This document shows positions 25,607 through 35,363 of a stretch of 64,000 nucleotides of DNA, piece after piece. The stretch comes from Lineus longissimus (lineage: Eukaryota; Nemertea; Pilidiophora; Heteronemertea; Lineidae): NCBI RefSeq assembly GCF_910592395.1, contig NC_088311.1, forward strand, positions 20,092,501 through 20,156,500. Direction: 5' to 3'. Below the pieces are notes generated by a model. The model was given only the letters and a program-made list of their open reading frames with translations. It did no database searches and was not told where the DNA came from. The position numbers and the translations under genes are program-made. Every line of letters starts with the position of its first letter. Position 1 is the first letter of the stretch.

Positions 25607-25757
25607 TACAGGGTGGCCCAGAAAAAAGCAAGATTCTTCCCCTTTGAACCTAGATTTTTACAATTAGGGAGTACAATTTTTAATGGACTCCTATGAATTA
25701 GCAGATGGAGCAACCATAGAAGTCAAATAGTAACCTTTTTTCCTGGGATACCCTGTA
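25607..25757. mobile_element. Mariner-like MITE with CAGGGTG termini
   Basis: The left end TACAGGGTGGCCCAGAAAAA is mirrored at the right end, whose reverse complement is TACAGGGTATCCCAGGAAAA. A TA flanks both ends, consistent with a TA target duplication. CAGGGTGNCCC is a recurrent terminal type in animal mariner-like elements. The interior is too short to encode a transposase. Confidence 0.7.
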
Positions 25758-26155
25758 TACAGCTCATGTCAATTGACAGATTTCACCCTCTACCATGAGA
25801 AGAGAACCCACGTTTTATATTCTACTGTAGATACTATTATGTTCACAATCAGGGTTTAAGATGAAAATGCCAAAATGCTGCAGCGGACTTCTTTTTTCTG
25901 TGCTTGCCAAGAAGAACATTGCAAACGAATTTTGCAATTTACTGTAATTCATATCAATGTGGTTGCTAAAAACAATGATTCATTCAGCTCCAGTGATTTA
26001 CTTCAGCCATTTTGACTGATACTGAACATGCTGAAGGAAAAAACCTACAGCAAACAGTCTTTGGAAACCTGATCACAAACATACCAGTAGCTACAGCGTA
26101 TTTCTATTTACGATCTCACACGAGCAGGCGTCATCGTCTGCTGTTTACAACTGAC

Positions 26156-26235
26156 CTGTTCTTCATTGCCGAGGAAGCTGTCTGGGAGAGGGAGAGGCTT
26201 CGCTATGCCGATACGCACCGTACCCCGCACAGCAC
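26156..26235 (-). CDS. MPDZ: MPDZ/PATJ-like exon: last strand of PDZ5
   Basis: An 80-nt exon between acceptor TTTGAAG and donor GTCAGTTG. With one carried base it reads GAVRGTVRIGIAKPLPLPDS, then a short linker ending NEEQ. GTVRIGIAKPLPL is the final beta strand of PDZ5 and matches the MPDZ family closely. Phase 1 in, phase 0 out. The acceptor has a weak pyrimidine tract, but the protein match leaves little doubt. Confidence 0.95.
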
Positions 26236-26509
26236 CTTCAAATGAAAAGATCACATTAAGATTCGTAAAGCTCAAGAACCAAAGCAGTTTTTAACTGTCC
26301 TGGGAGGGGGGGACAGGACACCACTCTTTCTCGAAAAAGGGCCCAAATCTGCATGAAAGACACCTTCTTTGTTGACCTCTTGGGGGAAGTTGACAGTTGG
26401 CAGTTGGTTGTTTTCTCATTTTCTGCAGGAAGTTCTATTCCCATACAAGTTTGGATTTGAACCCAAACCCAGTCTGCTAAGCTATAGCGAATAGGGTCAT
26501 AAGTGTTAC

Positions 26510-26672
26510 CTTTAAGAGCCTGGACAGCTTGGTCAAGTGTAGCATTCTCGAGATTCATGTCGTTGACGAAGATGAGGCGATCGCCTGGAACAAGTCGCCC
26601 ATCCAGCTGGGCGACGCCACCGGGCACTAGGCTACGAATGACTATCACAGTATCTTGAGGGTTCATTGGATC
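26510..26672 (-). CDS. MPDZ: MPDZ/PATJ-like exon: core of PDZ5
   Basis: A 163-nt exon, acceptor TTCTGTTTTAG, donor GTAACACT. Its 54 codons include DTVIVIRSLVPGGVAQLDGR, LVPGDRLIFVNDMNLENATL and DQAVQALKG: beta-C to alpha-B of a PDZ domain, with GGxAxxDGRLxPGDxLxxVN. It is near-identical in pattern to MPDZ/PATJ PDZ5. The first alpha-B residue is leucine by alignment rather than the histidine of class I domains, which hints at non-class-I ligands. The coding sequence can be read on into the intron, but the donor fits the family alignment. Confidence 0.97.
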
Positions 26673-26847
26673 CTAAAACAGAAAGAAGCCATCGATTACG
26701 ATGTCAATATCATATTGTAACAAATGTTAGACCCTTAGGCCAATCAGATATCACTTGAAATAGGCTGTATCTAATTCCCATTACAAGGATTTTGAGGTGA
26801 CTCCTGGGGGAGAGGGGGTACAGGGTTTACCTTGACTGCTACATTAC

Positions 26848-27237
26848 CTGATAATCCAGAATACTGAATCCAAGGCCACGATCACCTTTCTGTAGCTCAA
26901 TGAGGATAACATCACTGCTCCACATCGCCAAGCCAGAGAGCGGCTCTAACGACCGAGATTTATTTTTATTGAGAGAAAAGTCTGACACAGGAGCCGTGGA
27001 TAACGACTGTTCGGATTTCGCTTTGACGAGTCGTTCTGTTGGCATGTCGTCAATGGCTGCGTAGGGTACCTCGTCGCCTGTGCGAGCTTGGAAGAACGGA
27101 TCACTGGTAGTTGCATAGAGAAGATCGGATTGAGCTGTTTTACGTCTGGCACAGACGACGCGAACGTGCTGTGGTAGTTCCTTGAGTATCGTGACGACTT
27201 CCACGTGGTTGAGGCCGTAGAGGACTGTCTCGTTCAC
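26848..27237 (-). CDS. MPDZ: MPDZ/PATJ-like exon: end of PDZ4, linker, start of PDZ5
   Basis: A 390-nt, phase 0-0 exon of 130 codons, acceptor CTCTGCTCTAG, donor GTAATGTAG. Residues 1-35 finish PDZ4 (VNETVLYGLNHVEVVTILKE, then VRVVCARR). Residues 36-100 are a serine/charged linker (VKAKSEQSLSTAPVSDFSLN). Residues 101-130 open PDZ5: LAMWSSDVILIELQKGDRG then LGFSILDYQ, with an RGLGF carboxylate-binding loop. Two PDZ domains joined in one exon, with LAMW before PDZ5, is characteristic of MPDZ/PATJ. The intron just upstream carries an array of TCAAGGTCA motifs beginning 26 bp from the acceptor. Confidence 0.97.
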
Positions 27238-27260
27238 CTAGAGCAGAGAGCGTACAATTG

Positions 27261-27396
27261 GGTCAAGGTCAAGGTGATTGTGAGAACGTCAAGGTGATTG
27301 TGAGAATGTCAAGGTCATTGTGAGAATGTCAAGGTCATTGTGAGAATGTCAAGGTCATTGTGAGAATGTCAAGGTCATAACAGAGTTCAAGGTGAC
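27261..27396 (+). repeat. 20-bp tandem array carrying repeated TCAAGGTCA sites
   Basis: The unit GTCAAGGTCATTGTGAGAAT is repeated about six times. TCAAGGTCA is exact at 27263, 27309, 27329, 27349 and 27369; TCAAGGTGA occurs at 27269, 27289 and 27387. TCAAGGTCA is the extended half-site bound by monomeric nuclear receptors (ERR, NR5A/FTZ-F1). On the transcribed strand the array is pyrimidine-leaning and ends about 24 bp before a splice acceptor. Function is unproven; an ordinary minisatellite is the default reading. Confidence 0.85.
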
Positions 27397-28290
27397 AACA
27401 CTTTTCCAAACTTGGAAAAACCTTTGCATATTCTTGGTAGATCCAAAACTCTGACCCTGCTGGGAAAAAAACTACCAAACTGTATGCCATAAGTGACAGT
27501 TTATTTCTGACACAGACAACTATGCACGTGCGGTGCAAAAAACTTTCATCAATGTGGCACATCTCATCTCATCAGCGATCTATTCATGGAACGCATCTAC
27601 AACTGGCATCCGGTTGGAGGAAGTACCTATCAAATTATGGAGCCATTTACGTTTCCCGGGCGATTTTTTAGCCTATACTATAAAGAGTCAGTTTGACTGA
27701 CAGGCTTCGAAAAAAATTCTGCATTCGTGAAGATGGCATCATTTGAAAAAGATCATATTGCAGCAAAAAGTGATAATTTGATGTGGACGTGACTTGCTAT
27801 GAAAGGTATACGTCAAATTTAGATGGTTCTTGAGGTATCCGATGAGTGATAAGCACAAAATATGATAAATTCTAAAAGGCCTTGGTCACAGAAAAAGTAT
27901 CTATGTTTGTAATGGAAACTCTGATAAGCTTCGTTTCGTTGCAGGGGTTCTTGTTGTCCAAACCAACCTTGACCAAGGACAACTATAGGCTTTTAAAGTC
28001 TTCTGGCAAATGTTCAGAATGAGCTCATTGGTCAGCATTTTCTGTGTTCCCGGCAGTCTTGACTTGACAACCAAGGACCACCAATTGGGAATTAATTCTT
28101 TAAACTTACTCTCAAGACCATTCAGTTGAAAACTATTGAAGAGCACTAGTTCTTGGCTATGAACATCCTGAACCTTGTTGTCTATACTCCCCTTAAAAGT
28201 TGCCAGGGTTTTGAGATGCGAAAACCTTGGTGGTCAGGATGTATAAGAAGGACTAAACACTCAATGTGTGTTGAATAATTCAACCCCTAC
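27397..28290. other. Intron, nothing else recognisable
   Basis: Between the TCAAGGTCA array and the PDZ4 exon I see no exon, tandem array or transposon end. Confidence 0.6.
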
Positions 28291-28464
28291 CTCCAATAAC
28301 TCGTCCCCGCTTTGCATGCGGCCGTTGATCCCGACGGGACCATCTTTTAGGACTGAACGGATATAGTGATGCGGGCGGACTTCAATGCCATTCTCTACAT
28401 CCACTGTGCCCTCCAAGCTGATTCCCAGGCCACCACCTTCACGGAACTTGGACAGTTGAGCAAC
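28291..28464 (-). CDS. MPDZ: MPDZ/PATJ-like exon: main part of PDZ4
   Basis: A 174-nt, phase 0-0 exon of 58 codons, acceptor ATCATTCTAG, donor GTAGGGGT. It reads VAQLSKFREGGGLGISLEGT, then VDVENGIEVRPHHYIRSVLK and DGPVGINGRMQSGDELLE. GGLGISL is the carboxylate-binding loop and GRMQSGDELLE the betaD/alphaA region. Compared with vertebrate PDZ4 as I recall it (ATVGHHFIRSV), the betaB-betaC loop has about nine extra residues (DVENGIEVR). A 50-bp, 90 percent identical copy of that loop region sits in the intron at 28491-28543. Confidence 0.97.
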
Positions 28465-28486
28465 CTAGAATGATAAAGATATTTGA

Positions 28487-28563
28487 AACGATATAGTGAT
28501 GTGGGCGGACTTCAATGCCATGCTCTACATCCTTTGTGGCCTCCAACATTGTCCAAGCTGCAC
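28487..28563 (-). pseudogene. Intronic partial copy of the PDZ4 exon
   Basis: 28491-28543 matches 28361-28413 at about 90 percent (offset 130 bp). Minus-strand translation reads DVEHGIEVRPHHYI against DVENGIEVRPHHYI in the exon. The frame is open across the copied part, but no acceptor or donor of its own is visible. It lies 22 bp beyond the real acceptor, on the 5' side in transcript orientation. Confidence 0.85.
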
Positions 28564-29639
28564 TGTGTAGCTATGATGCACAAAAATTCACTGAAACAAG
28601 GCATTGTAGCATTCAACACAAAGGCATTTTTATATAATTTGAAATTCAAGTTCAATTTTCAACTTTTTGAACCAACATAGCAGGCCTTCAACACGTCTTG
28701 AAAACATCTTGCCAGTTTCTTAAATGCCGCACTAAGAATTATCACAAGCCCCATTAACGATTCACATCCTTTTGTGCATCTGAACCGCAGATAATGGATT
28801 CCATCAGCGCCAGATTGACACATCAAATACATGCGACGTAAATTAGGCAATTTAGATAAGTACAGTGACGGGAATCAATCAGTGATCTAGTAAGTGCTGT
28901 CAATTAGGGGGCAATCGTGAGGTAAAGTGGTTTGAACATGTTTGAAACCGTGGTGGAGATGACGTGACAATGCCCAAGGCAAGGTACAACGAGGTGCGAA
29001 GAAATTTGTATTTTCTTGAAGACGCATTTCAACTGCAGCAGTCTGTAATGTGCTAATTCTTCTTTTTGCACTTGGTGCACGGCATTGAGTAACAATGGTA
29101 AATCTTCAATTGGCTCAAGGATGTCGCTATATTGGTCTACTGGTTACTACCATGTGACGTTTGTGCAGGGTAGCCCAAATGACAGGGCGAATTGACCCAA
29201 AAAATTGTTAGGCCAAAATAATTGTACAATTCAATATCTGTTCAATTGCAGGTCAAAGCAACAAGAATTACTAGTTGTGGGGCCTTTAACATGTTTAACA
29301 AGTATTTGTAGAGTGACACTTTGGTTGGGTGCCAATGCGGGTTCCTGGCCAATTGGCTTTATCTCGGCAGATTCATCAACTACTTGGACACACAATGTTG
29401 CCAGCCTAACGAATAGATTATTCCATTCAGATGTTGACTGCCCCCGATGTCACCCTCGTTCATACATCTTCATTTCGCTAATGGTCTCATTGGCGACTGC
29501 CGTATTGAAATTATGCGATCAGTTATCCTATGTAATTGTAACCTTGGCATTAATACCTGCCGTTGATCATGAGATGCATCAGAAACAAGATAATGATCAA
29601 ATTATTCAAGCACCCAATTCAGGTATGAGGTTTTTATTG

Positions 29640-29770
29640 CAGCGACCATTGATGATTATTGTTGTGATGAGTGACAAAAAGGTTGCTAGTCTGCAGGTAT
29701 CGCCCGTAACTAGTGGTTTTGATATTGATTACAGGATGCAGCCATCACCGGTTGTTGTTGCAGGCAATGG
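29640..29770 (+). repeat. Copy of the GTTGCAGGT-type dispersed repeat
   Basis: Contains GTGACAAAAAGGTTGCTAGT, then GTAACTAGTGGTTTTGATATT and TTGTTGTTGCAGGCAATG, parallel to 23788-24000. Related pieces begin near 29240 (AAGCAACAAGAATTACTAGT). A 205-codon open frame at 29205-29822 crosses it and looks accidental. Confidence 0.65.
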
Positions 29771-29876
29771 CATCAGCCATTGCCAGCAACATATTGAGCA
29801 TGATGAGAGCCCCATATGGTGAACTCAACTGGATCATGGAAGCAAATTCAGCAGATGAACGGCGTTGATTCTTCCA

Positions 29877-29935
29877 AGAGTTGAACCCACAACCTCCAGA
29901 TCTCACCACTCCCTGCTCTCTTGCCAATGAAATGC
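29877..29935 (-). mobile_element. tRNA-like SINE head remnant
   Basis: On the minus strand TTGGCAAGAGAGCAGG (A-box-like) is followed by GGAGGTTGTGGGTTCAACTC (B-box-like), the same layout as the SINE at 9590-9853. The central SINE motif was not found, so this is a truncated copy or a separate tRNA-derived fragment. Confidence 0.5.
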
Positions 29936-31784
29936 CCCAAGGAGATAGACAACTTTGGACACATATCAAAATCCTCTTTATTGTCAGGTGCGGATATGAA
30001 GTCTTTAGAAAGCTTTCAGTGATCAATATGTTCTCAAACATCTGTCCATTGTCTTTGTGTATATTTCTTCTAGGTCAGGCAAGCCAGACTCCTGGAAATC
30101 AATACAACTGTAGGCACAGCTGGTGATCACCTTGGAGGTAGCAAAGGGTCTCAACAAGACTGATGGATCCACCATCGAATGAAAATAAGACCTGTTCTGC
30201 CACAAAATTTCTGTGTGTCACCCAAATTGAGGAAATTTAGAACTACAATGAACATGATGGACATGATGGACATGATGAAGAGGCATATTTCTTGGTATGT
30301 TTGTGAACATTGTTGATGCGTGTCCCACAGGTAATTAGAAATAACGAAGCTCATTGTGCAGTAACAATCAAAATTTGCTTGTGGTGTATTTCTATATAGG
30401 TCTGTAAAACAGCATTGTACAGATACAATGTGTATTTAAAGTACTCATTCTCAAATTCAATTTCATAAACTGTTTTTTTATGAACAACCCCAGTCATCAC
30501 AAAACTTGTCTACACATCAGACCTCCTATAAAAGAGGCACATTCCTCACACTCCGTAAGATGCGGGAAATGGAAAAATGAGATTGAACGGGATACCAAGA
30601 TCTCGCATCTGCCTATTTAATTAACTTCAAGTGATTAGATTAGGAGCGCATTTCAATCTGAGTGGTTGTATGGTGCCGTAATGTCAGGGGAAAAAAATCA
30701 GGAATGTAAAGCATGATTATTATTTTCTCTCAGAATGGTACGGAGAAGAAATAGGCTGAAATGCACAATTTATCTATACAATAAGAGAGGAAGTCCGATT
30801 CTGTGATGAACTCCATCTAGAGATTGAGCGTGCGTAGGCGGTGACAGTCCATACCAACATAGAGCCTGTGGGTTGCACTAGGTTTTAAGCGAAAAAAAAA
30901 TGTGCAGAATCTTGACTTTAAGGGGTCACAATAAGGGTTTTAAGTTCTGATCACCGAATTCTTCCAACAGCGCAGCATGGGATGACACCAATTTGCATGC
31001 AGAGGCCAGATGGCAGCACTGTGGAATTTTGAACTAGAGATTGAAAACAGCGACAGCAATTTGGTAACTATCTGTGAGTGGATAGAACTGCCAGTGAGGT
31101 TTTAGGCATGTGAAATTGAAGAAATTTACATGTAAAATGTGCTTTTGACAAGGAAATCCTTTGTTGAGCTGCACATTCTATTTTTAGACATAGGGAAGCC
31201 CACTGGATAATCCTGACACCTGGCTGTAGGAGGTTGGAACTAATAGTCTCGCACACAGGTAAGTACCTTAAGAAGTGCACTGTTGTTGCCTTCATATCAA
31301 TCCAGTGTGCAAGGCTTTTTGTTCCTCTGCAAACACATGGTTGCTTTGTAAAACTCGAACAATAGGTAGGAAAATGACATGAATTAGCACACTGATGTGC
31401 TGTTGTGCTGTGCAGGCGTGTGGCAGGCATTGTGCTGCTTTATGCTGCTTTTGCAAGTTAGGAAGAAGTGCTGGATAGATTGTTTTGTGTGGGCCAAAAT
31501 GAAAATGAAAATGCTAGGGCCTACCATCAATCATGTGATGTCCATGGCCGTAACATCATGGATGATATGCATGTTTGTTAGGGCTAGGCTTATAAATGTG
31601 TACTGTGTAGTTGTTATCAGTATAGCGGTGCCGGTGGTCATTAATAGGGCTGCTTCTGTGGATTGGCAAGTTAAGTTAAGCCAGCCAGCCAGAGGCAGAG
31701 CTGGATAGGCCCTACTACATGTAGCCTACATCCTAATTTCTGTGCCTGGGATGGGGTAAATGTGGTGTAATCATGATGGGTACA

Positions 31785-32464
31785 TCTTAACTGTGACCTG
31801 TGGAAGTTAACACTGTCAACCAGATCAATCACGAAGTCATCAGCGCATTCCCAGGCCAAGAACTTAAATACACCGCCATCAATAAGACGCTCACAACAGA
31901 AGAAGCAGTCCACTTCCCGACAGAATTCCTTGATTCTTTGGATATACCAGGACTCCCACCACACACCCTACGGCTAAAAAAAGGTTGCCCAGTGATCATT
32001 CTTCGTTCTCTCAACCCGCCGCATATCACAAACGGAACACGCTGCACGATCTTCAAAACATACCCAAACGTCCTAGAGGTCACAATCCTAAACGGCCCAT
32101 CTTCAGGAGAAAATGCCTTCATACCCCGAATTCCACTGGTACCATCAGACAGCGACCTGCCATTTAAATTCCAAAGGCTACAGTTCCCGATGCGCCCATG
32201 CTTTGCGATGACAATAAACAAGGCCCAAGGCCAAACATTCCAGTCCATAGGCATTGACTTACAAGAAGATGTATTCTCACATGGGATGTTATATGTGGCT
32301 CTCTCTAGAGTTGGATCCGCTACTGGACTCACCCTGCACACACCCAGATGTGCAACTAGAAATGTTGTCTTTCACGAAGTACTACAAAGCACATCGAACA
32401 CATAAACAACAACCCGGACTTGCCACCCTCCACAGACCCACCCATCGGGTGGGTATTTTGCTAG
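31785..32464 (+). mobile_element. Helitron 3' part: helicase remnant plus terminal hairpin and CTAG end
   Basis: A helicase-like reading frame ends at the TAA at 32403-32405. About 30 bases later is a perfect hairpin, ACCCACCC (32436-32443), loop ATC, GGGTGGGT (32447-32454), then ATTTTG and CTAG (32461-32464), and the next base is T (32465). A short GC-rich hairpin about 6-12 bases before a CTRR end, with T at the insertion point, is the canonical Helitron 3' terminus. The 5' end, Rep domain and most of the helicase are missing. Confidence 0.92.
31800..32405 (+). pseudogene. Helitron (PIF1-like) helicase C-terminal remnant
   Basis: About 200 residues remain open. They include FPTEFLDSLDIPGLPPHTLR, LKKGCPVIILRSLNPP, TNGTRC, FIPRIPLVPSDSDLPFKFQR, the motif V region FAMTINKAQGQTFQSIGIDL and motif VI HGMLYVALSRV. 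This is the end of a Helitron rolling-circle replicase/helicase. A stop (31794-31796) lies just upstream in this frame, and the expected preceding ILT motif appears in another frame (about 31785-31799), so a frameshift separates them. Walker A, Walker B and the Rep nuclease are absent; it cannot act alone. The conserved 3' part suggests fairly recent activity. Confidence 0.9.
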
Positions 32465-33823
32465 TATTGTATATTACATGTAGATGCACAGCATGCTTGA
32501 AAAATCTCATAACCAGATATATAGAAAATTCTTCTTGTTGGAAGACTCCAGCATAACACAGTTTTTCCAAAATTTTGGAAAACTTTCTACTTTCCCAGGA
32601 CAGGCCACCTCGGCAAATTGGAAGGCCTGCCTGATTCTCGACAAGCTGGGGAATTGATTCTCCCGGGTGATGTTGTATTAAAGCATTGGTGTTCAAGATG
32701 ACAATACAATACAGATTTCCACCGAAATGCTTTCCATACTGAATGTTGGGCAAGACATCAAATCAGAAACGATCAAACATCTCATTTAGTTCCGGAGTGC
32801 ACATAATCAAACAAGACATTCTCAGAGTTATTGGATCTCCAAGCAATTTTGTAACCTCTTAAGTGCACTCCAAACTGACTCTAGTTTCAATAATGCAGAA
32901 AATTGCTGTTTTTCAAGTTTTCAAATTTCCTTGTATAAACAGAAACTATTGGCACTGATGTGGACTAGTCCAAATCAAAAGTGGATTACATGTATCTATC
33001 AAGCAAGATCTACCTTGGCTCTAACTTTTACATTCACTCTGACCTTTGCTGGTGATTTCTACTGGTGCAAACATATTTCACCCCAATTTTCGACTGACAA
33101 AATCAAACACGGGAAAATTTCACATCTCCGCGAGGGCTTCTCCATAAATGATATAAAGCTCAAAGTATTATTTACCGTTCAATTTCAGCACCACATCAAT
33201 ATATTGTCCAAATCTGTTCACACATTTTTTTTCATTTCGTGGCAAATTTCATTGATTATGGATAGAAGCCTTCCACCTGCGATTCAACCTCAAAGGCAAA
33301 GATCTCTACTAAATTTTTATTGCACACGTAAAGAAACTGGAACTCCGCACAGAAAAAAAGTCAGGCGTGAATACGGCTTTGACAGTGTTTGATGCAACTG
33401 TAGAATATATGGCTTTCAGTATGAAAAGCAATTATGCAAAGCTTAGCACACCCTAATATAGCATTTAACGCAATTTGAGATGATGGAAGCGCTATAAACT
33501 TGGCATTTAGAAACCTTATGATGGTGGCAAAGGAGAAGCCAGATCAGACTTCAAAGTGAAGTTTGCTTGAGCAATATAATGCCCCTCCATTTTCAACCCC
33601 TCAGTCAGTATCAAAGCAATTGATGCATTGAGTCATTACTATGGAATTCCCACATGTGAATATGTGTATGTTGTCCACATACCAATCGCCATGCTGACAT
33701 GGCAGGTCGCAGCAAATGAAATTGCTAGTTTGCAAATTAAGCGCTTTAACAGGTGTTTAAACAGCGGTGGATCGCAGGGGGTGCACTTTGTCCAGAACAA
33801 GGAGGGTATAAACCTGTACTTAC

Positions 33824-33903
33824 CACAATATCGTATTCATCGCCGATGATCTCCTGCCACTTGGCCTTGAGGGAAAGTTCAAGGTCAAGGTCGAGGTCAC
33901 CAC
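33824..33903 (-). CDS. MPDZ: MPDZ/PATJ-like exon: lead-in to PDZ4
   Basis: An 80-nt exon, acceptor TGTCTTTTTAG, donor GTAAGTAC. With one carried base it encodes SGDLDLDLELSLKAKWQEII, then GDEYDIV. The KWQEIxGxxYxIVVAxxSKF stretch that opens PDZ4 in MPDZ/PATJ is split here, with VAQLSKF supplied by the next exon. Phase 1 in, phase 0 out. The DLDLDLEL repeat before it comes from a GACCTT-type coding repeat and may be slippage-prone. Confidence 0.93.
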
Positions 33904-34504
33904 CTAAAAAGACAGATTGTGAAGATTTTTTCAATGAAATTTAATATCCAAGAGCGAGATTTGAATCTTTGAGAAAAATTTTGAGGCTATTTTTTTCAAT
34001 CTGAAAATAAAAGACGAGCTGAAAAAATAAAGTTTGAGTACTTATAAGGGAGGTTACAAAAATGGAGTTGTTGCATCCCACTAAATTGTGCTGCGGATAA
34101 ACCTCAGCATTGGTACACTACAGTCAGATGTTGACGGAAAATTGGCAAACCTTTTCTGCTGCAGCCAACTTCTATAAGATGCCATGTATTGGAGCAGGTC
34201 GTTTCTGTACAAAAGTGCTCTGTCGATTACTTTTATGTCAGCTTGTTTGTTGTTATAGTCCCTTCAACATGACAAGTCATATCATAGTCCCTTATGTCTA
34301 ATCTGCTTTGTTCATTTCACCATCCATCAGCCATCATGACACTTCTGTCTGATACTATTATAATAATCACACCTTGCAGCGCACATCAGCCAACATCGAT
34401 TTACATAAGCTGACAATCACTTATTAAATGAACAATAATCTTCTTCATTTTCTGAACCATTTGCTCTGCACTTGGAGACCGATTCAGAGGATGACATTTC
34501 AGGT

Positions 34505-34518
34505 GGGGGGGGGGGGGG
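34505..34518 (+). repeat. Run of 14 G
   Basis: An uninterrupted G14 tract (with GGTG before it) followed by TCTAG. Such runs can form G-quadruplexes and are length-variable. Confidence 0.9.
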
Positions 34519-34559
34519 TCTAGTTACATTGTCCAAATAGGATTCGTAAAGTGCCAGGC

Positions 34560-34700
34560 AAGTGAGCAATTCAAATGGCACCAACCTGTAACTATAGTAA
34601 AACCGGTTGGTAAAACCAGTAGTCGCTGGGTTTGACATTGATTGCAGGTCACTCATTCTTGTTGCTGTTACCTACAATGACCACCGCAAACCAGCTTTTA
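34560..34700 (+). repeat. Copy of the GTTGCAGGT-type dispersed repeat
   Basis: GTAGTCGCTGGGTTTGACAT then TGATTGCAGGTC (34619-34650) matches 23858-23886 and 29706-29736. CATTCTTGTTGCTGTTACCT follows. Confidence 0.65.
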
Positions 34701-35363
34701 TTGTCAAATGCGATTTGAATCTAAATCGCAGATAGTAGCAATCTAAACCATACACTCACAGTGCACTTAAGACATAAGTTTTTTTAGATATGGGAAGCGA
34801 ATGACGTAAACTACCAAATTCTCACAGAATTTAATTTGTCATGTTTGTTTGTGATCAACAACATCAAATAACATGGACCAAGTTACTACCAATTTGCTAC
34901 ATCGACATGCTATCACCCCAGGAAAAACCTCTCCGAATAATTTGTAGATCCACAAGTCGTTACTTCTCGATGATTGTATTCGAGGCGTCATTTCCCTGAC
35001 GACCCCAATATCAGGTGATCAACGAAGGTAATCTTCTCCCAGCTATTACCAATTTGAGCCACATCCACACTATTTCCGGCTCACCAAGGTGCATGATGGA
35101 TGGCCATTTCAACACGGCTGATGTGGTTACCAATTTAAAAGATTGGATCTTGACAGTTTCCAGCACAGGAATTTCTTACTGGTTTAGATCTTCAACAAGT
35201 CAAGTCTCGAAATGTCACAAAGTGATACCAGAGTTTGACTTGACCCTGGAATGTTTGATTGGTTTAAAACCTTGACCAGCTGCCACGGAGGACCCATTAT
35301 CATTGATAGGACATGGAAGGACATCTTTCAGCGGATTCATCCTCCCGACATTATTAAGCATAT

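Larger units (their letters stand above)
22950..26155. other. Intron with a dispersed repeat and a mariner-like MITE
   Basis: It contains a copy of the GTTGCAGGT-type family (23788-24000) and a 151-bp CAGGGTG MITE (25607-25757). Otherwise it is AT-rich without recognisable features. Confidence 0.65.
28465..33823. other. Intron with exon-fragment copy, dispersed repeats and a Helitron end
   Basis: It contains a partial copy of the PDZ4 exon (28487-28563), part of the GTTGCAGGT family (29240-29770), a tRNA-like SINE remnant (29877-29935), a Helitron remnant (31785-32464) and another small GTTGCAGGT-type piece (33700-33745). The remaining AT-rich sequence shows nothing. Confidence 0.65.

Noticed and set aside
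26256-26509. Extension of the PDZ5 frame past position 26510
   Set aside because: Readthrough of the intron beyond a good GT donor; the next exon (26156-26235) completes PDZ5 correctly.
29205-29822. 205-codon plus-strand open frame
   Set aside because: Crosses a dispersed repeat copy, has no recognisable domain and no supporting context.
31829-32341. 170-codon minus-strand open frame
   Set aside because: Antisense to the Helitron helicase remnant, which has clear motifs on the plus strand.
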